A DNA stretch of 33,095 nt from positions 1 to 33,095 of the forward strand of contig JAYMTA010000258.1 of assembly GCA_036897625.1 (NCBI GenBank). Direction: 5' to 3'. Shown here piece by piece: positions 11,001-23,000 of this stretch. The notes beneath the pieces are model-generated. The model did no database searches. It was not told the origin of the DNA and saw only the letters and a list, made by a program, of their open reading frames with translations. This stretch comes from Pelargonium cotyledonis. Its lineage: Eukaryota > Streptophyta > Magnoliopsida > Geraniales > Geraniaceae. Each line of letters starts with the position of its first letter. Position 1 is the first letter of the stretch. The position numbers were made by a program, and so were the translations under genes.

Positions 11001-14000
11001 TTTCCAGTATTATTGCAGGAACTGGCATTCACATGTGATTCTATCTGAACTTCACCATCAGGTATACTTGATATAACCCCATCAAGATTTTGAGCAGGTG
11101 GATTTACTGATACAACATTCTCCGGACCATAACAGGAACTCATAGTTACATTTGCAGTTGGATTGGTAAAAAGAGAATTATCCATACCATCATGGGAACT
11201 CAACATCTCAGGCAAACCACCTGGTATTTGTTCATCAGGTGGTTGTGGACTGTCACTCAACTGGGAAGTTCCAGGCAATTGAGGTGAAACTTCTCCATCA
11301 ATCAAGTTTAAAATGGTTCCATTACAACTGCTTCCAGACAAGGGTGGATACACAATGAAAGCATTTTTTGGATCATCACTAAACCTGACAGTTTCATGTG
11401 TTTCTGATGGAATTTGTGTATCCTGCATGCTAAATTCAGCTACATGAGCAGCATGGTTTTCCAAATTCATGGAGACAAAGTGTGTTGGATCAGTAGCACC
11501 TGAAGTATGCTCAAACCCTCCAGCTGATCCCACAGTATCCAACTTATCCTTCTCACTTGGATGAGTGACTGCTCCAATCTGTTCACCAGATCCTACAACA
11601 TCATAGGTAACACTGTCGGGAGTTTCAACTGGTCTTACTACATCACTTGGCAAGCCACGTGCAATTTTGTCGGTACTCTGCTGGTCTAAACCGGCGTTCT
11701 CGTCACCATCATCAGCTCTACCTTGCTCAATGGTCTGAAGGTTTTCTAACTCACACCGTGATTCATCAGACACCAGCCTATTTAATAATTCATCCTGTGA
11801 CCAGGATTTTACCTCATCCTCCAAAAGGCAAAATCTCTGCTCCTCCTTTTTCCGACCTGAAAGTTGCCTTTCCCTAAGATCTTCAAGGCTTGTATTCAAC
11901 TGTTGTTTGTGTTGTTCAATTTTTGTAGCAAAAGCATTTTCCAGCATCTTTAGTCTATCAGCTCCTGCTGAACTCCTATCAAGACAGCGAACAACAGCCA
12001 ACTCGGTTCTATGCTTCCTTTCGAGCTCTGCCTTTTCTTCCTCGTGGATTCTGTATATCTCATTTACTTCTTCATGTTCCTTCTGCGTAACTTTGGACAA
12101 CTGATTTTCGAATTTTTTCTGCAATTCTTTTATACTTCTGGAGATATCTCTTTCTACCAATTTGTTTATACCGGGTGACAGGTCTACAATATCTGCTTGC
12201 TCCTGGTTTGAAGAGTTTGAACTGGCAGATATAACATCTTTAGATGATAAGGAAGAATTTGGAGAGTTGGCAATCATAAGATATCCAGTACGATATAAAA
12301 AAATATGCTTCAAGCAGCACAATTTCGAATAGAAACAATCTGCTTCTTCTAGAGTGCAGTAAAAATTTAGATGTTGCTTTGCGAGTACAAGTGATTGTTT
12401 GTGATCAATCTTTTCTTTCAGTAGAGAAGCAGCACTCCAACACTGAAAATTTGCACATAACATTGATATACATACTATGAGAAGAGCAACCAAAATAAGG
12501 CATATGGTAATTCATTATTCTAGGTATAATGAACATGGTAATTAATTATAGTGGATTTAAGTCATTAAAAAATGTAACATACACGTGATGACAAGTCAAC
12601 AGCAATGTAATGCAGTCATTTCAAGCTTTTATAAACTCACTAGTTATACCAGTATAAAGTTAATGACCTAGTTTCTTTCACACAAAAAAAAAAGGTTAAT
12701 GGCCTGATTTTTAACAGCAAAGGTTTTGACCTTCATAAAACAGGTTTTGCAAGTTAGAAAAATGCAACTGAACGTAGAGATTCAAATAGTGGTGTGAAAT
12801 TTCAATAATAGGCTACATATAATGGCTTGGGCATCCACTACTAAAAGGTCAAACTTATTTGTATGATTTCACTTGCACTATTATATGTAACCACTTCATA
12901 TTCTTCCATTTTGGGACACTTTATCACCCACTTCAACAAGTAGTTTCAATCTAATCCCTGGTTATTATAGGCTGATAGCCCCAAAAAATATATACTTGAA
13001 AGAGGCAAAAATTTCTTTGCAGGAATTTCATGATTTCTGGTTTCCTATATAAGATGGACCTCTCAATCAAATCAAGTCATAAGCTTCCACTTTTCCTTTG
13101 CGGTAAGAAAATACACAAAAAAAATAAATAAATAAAAACTCAAAAATCTCATTGAAATCATTTTTTGATATTTATAAAAGCAAAATTGTCTAATATTTTT
13201 CTATTCATTTGGGAATCAAGAGGTACATCCAATAAACAGATAATAATTCCGTAGCACATATAAAAACAATATTCTTACCAGAGATAACTGAAAAGCATGT
13301 AAACTGGTTGCTGGTTCCCTACTGATACGATGATTATTCATTACATATCCAAAGAGCTTATCAACCATATCCTTGATATCCTCCTGCATATATGTCAATG
13401 CATCAAAATATCGTCAGAGAATGACTGCTACATATACTGACAAAATTACCAGGCTCAATGAAATCCACAATGACATGTTCAATGTAATTGGTAATTCATG
13501 CATAACTAACTTTCTAAAAACGAAAGATTACACTCATTTTGGGACGGAGAGAGTATAAAAAATTAACAAAGTAAAATTCTTAGTAGGGAAGTGATATTCA
13601 TACTGAGAGTTTTAAGGTTTCACAAAGTTTGGATAAGTCTGGCTTCAAATGAAGATAAAGACTCTTCTGATCTTCGCGCAAATTTCTTCCTCTCTCACAT
13701 TCAACTGTGTGTGTATGGGAAGTTGGAGATAAAGATTCATACATGTCATTCACTGAAGTTCTAGAACCTCCTGCAGACGCAAGAGATGTTTTCAGATTGC
13801 AAATTATTTTACCAAGAAAATATCTTGTCGAGAAATAATGATATACAGAGAAAATTATAGCTCTTCAGCACATTGTCAACAATTTACCTTCATTGCTTCC
13901 AGCAGCTAATTTTCCTTCATCTCGTCCCGAATTAAGAGTGGGTGGATCAGTGCAATTGCTGATCATCTTTTTGTGTCTCTTCGCAACTCCTTCATTTCCA

Positions 14001-17000
14001 ACTTCAAGTTTATCCGGTAACTCATTGAAACATTGAACCCTTTTCCTGTTCCTTTGTGATGAAGGCTTACTTGACTGATATTTCCATTGAGGATGCTTAC
14101 CCTCCAGAAGTTTTTTCCAGAAAACCTGCGGCTGCTCTTCATCAGTCAACTGATTTTCATGCCCTTGAAGCAACGGAAAACTCCCACAGTAAGTTGATCC
14201 ATACTGTTTTACTTTCAAGATGAACTTGCTTGAACTATTTTCTATGTCACATTGAGAAAGTATGGTTAGAAACTCCTGGACTACATTTCTGAATAGAGAA
14301 TCCTCGGTCATGGTACCAGCACTGGATACTGCAGTCTTACAACCATGAAATTTGTCCAACTTACTGAAAAGATATGACGCCCCCCACATTAGCAGCTTGT
14401 GGCTAGTAGCACAGTTCTGTACATTACTATCCCAATTTTCAAGCAGTAAAACTTTTTCTTCCACAGTGCAAGATGAATATAAACGGAATACTTTCATCTG
14501 CTTAGACTGTGACTCAATTGTTATCTTTTGCAGAGCTCTTATATCATTTACAGGGTTCCAGTCACTACCAAATATGATGACAGTATCAACTGATGACAGT
14601 TTGAGGCTGGGAAGGCAAGCACGGGTTTCTAATAAAAATATGAATCTCCCACACTCCTTGTTGTTGAACTTGTTCAAAGCAGCTTGCTTTCCCTTTGCAG
14701 AGGCAGCCGGCCCATCAACACGCTCGTATGAATCACTACCAAACCTTTGTTGCATCAAGTCATCCAGTATATCTCCTATACACATAGATTCTTTACCGAA
14801 ACCGCCGATTGACTGTCAATCATATAACATAGATGTGATAATACGGACACTTACATTCAAACTCAGAATAACTAATATTGTAATAAAAACATGCAAGTAA
14901 ACAAGCAACAATATTTATTGGGCAACATGAAAAATGAGAACTGTACAATTATATTGAAGCAGAATTACTTCATTTTTTATACTCTAATGTGACAGCATCT
15001 GTTAACATTAGATTGTGCTTGACAGAGAAATGTCTTCTCAAGAAATCACGTCCTCTACTTTTTTGGGGGAGAAGCAAAACAATCACAGGCAAGTAGATAT
15101 AAAACACAATGAAATCATAGTTTAGACATATAACACTAAAATAGCCTGCAATGCAGCGCTTTAAAATTAGAAAATGCTGCACAAATAAAAAATTGCAAAT
15201 AAAAGAAGAATCAAACTCAGCAGAACATGCACCTGATATAATATAAGTACTCTTAAACCTTGATTCTTTATCACCATAAGCATAGACTCTAGTAACTGTA
15301 GCTTGCCACTAGCTTTTATTCCAAAATCCAAAACCAGACCTTCAGTCAATGATACTTGTTGCAGAGAAGGATCCAAAATATAGGGATGATCACAGCACTG
15401 TAGAGGAAATAGATGTAAGCATCTTTCAATTAATAGACTATAAAATAATAGTTTCCCTATCTCATACATCATTGTTTATTCCAAAGATCTTTCATATGCA
15501 GCAAGTCCTGAAGTTCTATCTTAAATAATCTAATACAGGAGAAAGTTTTACAAGCTAAACAACTTATACTTTTTGTAGATTCTGATAAGACTAAAGAATC
15601 AAACTATATTCTGTAACTGAATAAAACCAAATTTCAAATCTCCCCAAGAATCCCAAAGTTATTAAGGTGACATCTGCATCTCATTTTGTATGCAATGATA
15701 AACTACAAATATGAGTAATTTAGCCTGAACTTTTTGTACGTGAATAGACGGGCATGTACATCACAGAATTCATTTTTCCTTGAAGACTTGTCCCTTTAAG
15801 ATAGAAAGTAATCCCGACACTAGTAAAGTTTCTCAATGTTTCATATTATCTGCTATTTATTTATTTTCCAGATAAAAGTGTTATTAACATATCTTACAAT
15901 GCACGATGACAACCAATAAAATGCATCCTGGTTCAACAAGCATTCCCATGACAAAATAAACATATCTAACTCAAATGTTGAAAAAACAATTGATGGCATA
16001 TAGAAGATCTTCCAATCCATGTCTATCTCTCACTCACTGAGAGCACACTAACAGAAGGCTACAGTAAGAGGATAATAAACGTGGAGTTTTGAACTGACAG
16101 CATCTGAATCTCATTAAATTATGCAAGAGAAAAAGAAAATTCAATCAAACTTACCTTCCGTGTAGATATAAGAATATCATGGAGGGCCCCAACAGGGTCA
16201 TTCTTTAAAGGTGACCACAGGCACATAGAATTTGACAGCAGAGTTGCACAATACTGCTCAAGCTGCATATTTGATAACTGAAAGGGAACCCAATATTCTA
16301 CAAACCTAGAAAATTCAGACTTGTCTTCATTTACAATATACCTGGATAACTTTTCCTTCAATTTACTATAACTATCAATGGAACTAATTCTTAGACCATC
16401 AGTATAGCACAAATCAGTGGAAGAATCAAGCAAAGACAGCAGCTTCAGGTACTCTGCTGCATTATCCTGAGAACCCAACATCATAGCATCAGCCAATCAG
16501 TAAAATACAATCAAGGGATAATTACCTATTAGTGTCTTAAAATACATAACTACACTATGTTACAATGCATGACACTTAAGTACCATATGTTAAATAATAA
16601 AAATCACACCATAATCATGTTGCCATCAACAAATTACATGAGATAGAAGGAAAAGGACGTCGTAGCTAGACATTCAAGCACCATGTTATTATTTTTTTCC
16701 TACTTAAAAAAAACAAATTATTAAATCAGTTTGAAAATGTCCAGATTTATCTATAGATTCCTTTCTATTTCAAAAAAAAAAAAAAAAAACTTTACATGTA
16801 ATCACGTACCTTTAAAAAAAGTTTCATAAAATATTTTATATTAATTTGGCAAATCATACATCCCAACATGATGTTACAAATTTTCTAATTATTTTCCTCT
16901 TTTTCATCAAAAATTTGCATTTGACGGCACGAGTTACAAAATTTAAAGTTAAACAAAGAGTAAAATTGTCTGTTCACAAGACTTCTGAATAGCGTAATTG

Positions 17001-20000
17001 TTTGGTCCAATGAAGCATAACATGGAGTAGCTATGCGATTTGCAACAAAAAAAATTAGTAGTCATCTGTAATTAGCCGTATAATCAATCATGAAGAGTAA
17101 AAAGATGACAAACCGTTAGTTGACCGCATATAAGAAGAAGCCTCATATGGGTGGTTAGCATCTTAATTTGTTCACTATGCGTGTAAATTTCGGAGTGTTG
17201 GCAATCATCAATTATTATTCCTTCCCATACATTGCAGTCTAGAACTTCCAGATCCTGCAGAACAACATGAATGAAATAGAGTTTACAATGATATGGAAAA
17301 CATTAATACATAAAAATACCAAAATAAATATAAGTGTTCTTCAAAGAAGTTTTATAATTTTCCAGTTCAGTCGAATCAAAACCTTTGTATGGTGAAATCA
17401 TCAAAACCGTACAACTTAAAAAAAAAAATTGTGCTTACTATCAAAGTGACAAGGATTATTAATCACAAAAACAAAGAGTTACATAAGGTTCAAATTTACC
17501 AATTAGACAATTCATTCCCAATGCAGTCCAAAAGAAAACTTACAATGCCAAGTTTGTCTTTGGAGCCGTAATGACATACCTCAACAATAATTTCTATCGA
17601 GGATATCAGTACTTGAAACATTATGCATCCACCTTCCTCAAAAAACTCCAACGACCTAATACTTTTCCTCACATCTTTGTTCCCCTTGTAAACAACAATA
17701 TTCACAGATGGTACCAGGCGCGAGAATTCAGATTCCCAAGAATAAAGTGCATCAGAAGATGCGATAATCAGAAATGGTCGAGAGACATCCAATTGCAAAG
17801 AATCAATAAACATGATCACGTTCAATATTCGCTCCTGCAAGTATACATTGGCAACAGCAATTATACAAAAGTAGCACATGAATGTAGGAAAATAGAGCAA
17901 GATACCAGTCGACAAATATGTCTCCAAGTAGTGAATCAAAGCATATCAAGCATCACGCAAAACAAATAATACAGGTACCAGAAGCCTAATAAATCAAATC
18001 GTGGTTCAGGAAAGTTTATGGACTAGGGTCAAAATAAGCTAGTTCTATAGCTTTTAAGGAACTGCTACTGGTTAAAAGATGTCCAGTATATTGTCTGAGC
18101 GAACAATAATAAATAAGCAATGCAGCTCTACAAGGATAAAACACCCCTGAACACACAGCTACATAAATAGACTGGGCTATATTTGTGGTTACATATAAAG
18201 TAAACAACAAAAGAAAATTTGTTTAGTAATTGTTGCCATGAGGAATAGAAACGAAAAGATAGTTTTGGCTGACATCACTTAGTTCACAAGAAACCTAAGA
18301 ACAGAAAGGGTAATTGCATTTAAATGTATGTGAAGAGACGAGAGTGGCCAAAGTAATAGTAGAGAAGAACAGGAAATAGATATAATTACCAGAAATAGCA
18401 TACAGGAAAATGGATCTGAAGGGGATAGAAAGAAGATGGATTAATAGAACACAGGTCGAAAACTTTAAGACTGTCATCAATATTTATGGTGTGGTGGACA
18501 TACATAAGAGAAAGCCAAATAAAAGCTTTTAAGAAAAGGAGTACAACCAACAAGTGGCATAAGCTCCAGTATAAATATTATCTCAAATTCTCAATATAGA
18601 GTCTATATTATGGACCTACCTAACTGCTGAATCCGCTTGAGACGGTTAGCCATGTTTTGTATTAAATATAATTATAGGTTTGTTATACACAATAAGTACA
18701 TATCAGTCCATTCATTTCAGAAGAAGATAATTCTAATGACTTGAATAACCTTAAACGTCTGAATGTAAACTTCAGGTAACAATTCGTACCAAATATTATC
18801 ACCAAGAGAACATTAACACAATTTCATCAACAGGAGAACCACGACTTTTCATATTAAAAAAGAAAACAATATAACCGATACACAGTAGCATATAAGGCAT
18901 AGGTCAATCATAAAAATGTAATCAACTCCAGGTATGGGCAAAGATACAAAAGTTAAGAGAAGCATGACGAAAGCAAAAATAATCAGCCCACAAAAAAAGA
19001 AAAATTTACAGTATCCAAATCAAAAAGAGACGAGACTTTTCAGTGCAAGAAAATTATTGAAACTTGTACATGACAAATTGGCAAGTCTTTTGAAATAACA
19101 TCCCATATAGTAAACTTATGCAAGTTCATAATTTAATTACACTTCAATATTGTGACACAATGTCGTTCATCACAAGAATAAGAAAAACAGAACTAAACAA
19201 GCTGTTAAAGGCAGCAGCAATTCATAAAAGGCTGGGTATACAATAAAATGAAAGAATCATTTCAAGCGTACCGCATCATCAATAATAACAGCATTCTGGC
19301 CCTTGAGCAGAAACATGCGAAGCTTGTTAACGATGTCATGATTATCACTATCCAATATCTGCAAGTTGATTATCATAGAACAAGGTCATCCAAGGGGGGA
19401 AGGAAAAAGAATATACACTACTAAGGATCATTGTTGCAGTAGCACATAACTGAAAAGCATAAAATCATTTAATTCCAGCAGATGAATGAACAACCTAAAC
19501 CATATTAATTAATATATTTCAAATCAGTAGGAAGATATGAAACGAAAGCAGGCCTCTAACTATTTACCAGCAACTGAGCTTAAAATGCAGTAAATCAGAC
19601 AGCTCCTGATTACCACACTAATAGACAAGACGATACATAACATGCTTCAGAGACATTTCAAATTACGTTAGTCAATCTGGGCAAGTCCAAATTTCTCAGT
19701 ATAACAATTTCAAAACAGCCACTGAAACATGTCAAGCATCTATAACCTATGTTGCACTGATACCGACACGCAACACGATTCGAGACATGATTCGGGCAAG
19801 CAATTAGCCATTTCCAAAAAAAAATAATAATAACTACAGCACGACATGTTACTCGACGCATTTATTTATGTATTAAAAAATAGTATTGTAAGTATTTTAC
19901 CTTATGTGTATTTGTAATTTTTCATTTAGCATAAAACAAAAAAAATATCAAGACAATTTTATAAATGAGCTTACGAACCTTTAACTAAGAAAAGACTTCA

Positions 20001-23000
20001 AAAATTAAATATACACCCCATTCTTATAACTGAACACAATAATTATCAGCCCGCTAACTGCATTACAGCCCACACCTGTATCCCATGTCTATGACCCAAA
20101 TACTAATTACTTACCCATGTTCAAATCACAAGAAAAAGATTAAGAAACACGGGAAGAAGAAGAAGCAGCGGAGAAAAGGTTCCACTAACCTAAACTGTGA
20201 TTCCGAAAATGGTGAAGAGGACAAAAGTAGGCGAAGTTAACATGTCGAAATTTTTTATTTCTTTAATTTTTAAATCACAGTTTGCGTGTCGGACACTCAG
20301 TCTGGGGAGATTGTCGGTGCTTCATAGTCTAATTATCGCACTGAACAAATCTAAATCAATGAATGTTTGGTAGGGAGGAAAAAAAACACTTTTATTGTAT
20401 TCAACTAAGTCTAGTGGCACCTGATTATAAAAAAAAAGTAATAATAATAATAAAAAGTCTAGTGGCACCTTATCTGCTCTGGAAAGGAAAGAAGCTTTGT
20501 TTGCCTGCGCGTGCCGACGTTCATACTCTAATATAAGCCTCTTACCTTCAGGCGAATTCAAAAATGGAGCATTCCCCAATTCCCATGTAGCATCCTCATA
20601 ACCAAGACCACGCCATTTAACAAGCCACTCATTATAGCAATCTAGAGTATCACCAGTACTTCCACTATCACCCTCACTACGCTGCTTCGAAGACATCAAC
20701 AATCTTTTCTGTAGCAAGCGTTGTGGCACCATCCACTCCTGCTTCCAGTTTGAAACCTGAAGACAACACCCTTCTTATTTCTTAGCTCTACTATATGGTA
20801 CAAAGGAATCAATTATCCAACTGATTTCTGCTTCTCATTGTTCATTAAATGACCAAACAAATGACACAAGAAGTTTCTGCCATATTACCATATTTTCACG
20901 GTTAAATTTTGCAACAAACTGGGGAGCTTCAATTAGCAGCTTACTTTCAAGTACCCAACGATTGTGAGCATGGGAAAGACCTTTGTACTTAACAAAAAAT
21001 TGTTTCCGCTTCCGTGATACTGAAACCAGAATACCTTAATAAGTATACAACACAGTGACAAGACCCAATCAAAAGCTTAACTAAACTAAGGAGTAAAAGA
21101 AGCAACAAAAAAACCCTTAACCAGCCAGCATACAAAAGAATGAAGTAACAGTGTATTTTTTTCCCCATACCCCCAGCTTCTGATACCTCCAGTTCTTTAC
21201 AGTCCCAAATTGACTCTACTTCCGACACTGAAGGTGGACCATATTTTATCCTCTTCTCAGAACAACGAAGGCAATGCCAAATTCCAAGAGGAACATCCTC
21301 AAAGGGAGGGTCTAAGCATGAGAAATGGTAACTTTGATTGCATCCTCTTCCTTCACAGCACCTGAATCATCAAACAGGAAAAAAAATAAGAAAAATGAAA
21401 CATATCTAACTAAAGCCAGGCAGTATTCTAATTCTTACACAGATTTAAGCCCGATGGTATTATACGTCCAAATAAAAAGTTACCACTATATATCGTAACC
21501 CTCTCATGTTGCTTAATATCCAATCCCATAAATGATACCTTGGCACTATCACTTGTCATTTTTCTCTTCATCAATTGATACACATTAAAAAAACAGATGG
21601 AGAAATGAAATAGAGTGCAGGAAAAGATAATCTGAAAATGAACTTGTATGACAAAAAATCCAGAGCTCTTCAAGTGATAATTAACAGGACTGGTCTTTTG
21701 TAGATTCAGCAATTACTAAAAGATGATTGCAGAAATAAATCACCGATGAGGAAAGAAATACCCACAAAAGCTTTCCACCAAGATTGCACACCAGACATAT
21801 TTTGTGATCACCATCGACTTGAAGATCAACAGGAGGTTGTGTGTCACTGTCATGTATTTGAACCACTGCAGAGGTAATCCCAGCTTCAAGTCTCCCTCTA
21901 TCCTAATACAATTCATCGTAAAAATGGATGATATTCATAACAAGCAAGATTAATCAGATAGGATAAATGTAATGAAACTGCATACGGGTTCTGAATTATA
22001 CTGATATGACAGCAAAACCTATTCACTTAGCATGCATAAGTTTTGGCAGGAACAAAGGCAGTATATGAATCTTAGGAAGAAAAAAAAAACTAGTACAATT
22101 CAAGCCAAAGAAGAAACACACTCTCATATACTGAATACATACACAGTCAAATGTGATATCCATTAAGACCGAAATTTGCACTCTTTGATACTAATGTATC
22201 TCGGACTAAGAATTAAGGACATTAATCATGTAGTCCTGTAAGATATATTTCTGAGTTCTGAGAACAACAATCAACTTCCCAACTTACAAAACCGACAACC
22301 CACCTCAACTAAGAAGCTTCAAGGGACCGCACACTAGAGCCACATGAAATGAAGCAACCACAAACTAAAAATGAGGGAGAAACACTACTCTTCATTTACC
22401 AGAATTTCAAATCTTTCCCAGTTGTAGTTTCCTCTTAGCAAAACGGTTTGCAATAATTTTTTCCGAGAAGAAGAGCAAACTATTAAGATAGATGGAAGGC
22501 GGACTAGGTGCCCTCATAAATAGAAACACACAGAAATTTGGGTCCTCATCGGGTTTGGAGCAAATTGCCATCCCTGCTCTCTCTTGATGATTCTTGTTTG
22601 ATCCACTTTATTGATTGAACTTAACAATATATTAATGAGCTATAATAGTCCTATTCCTACTTGATAAGCACTAATAAGTTTGAATCTTTTTCTAATATAA
22701 TTCTAACAATATCTATAGTTTGTTCTAATCTAATCCTAATCAAATTTGAATTACATCTTCAACAATCTTCATGTGAAAATGTAATAAAAATAGAAAGGGA
22801 ATTAAAAACTATGGGTAATGAAATGACACACCAACTGGTCACCAGCAAAAGTGATGCACAGATCAGACAGAAGTGCCACAATAATGTAAAGACAAAAAAG
22901 ATGAATACATTTCCTAATCTGGTTGGGTACTTGGGTTTAATTTTTGAACTACAAAACTAGAACCAAAAATAGACATTTTAAAGTGAAACTAAAAAATGAT

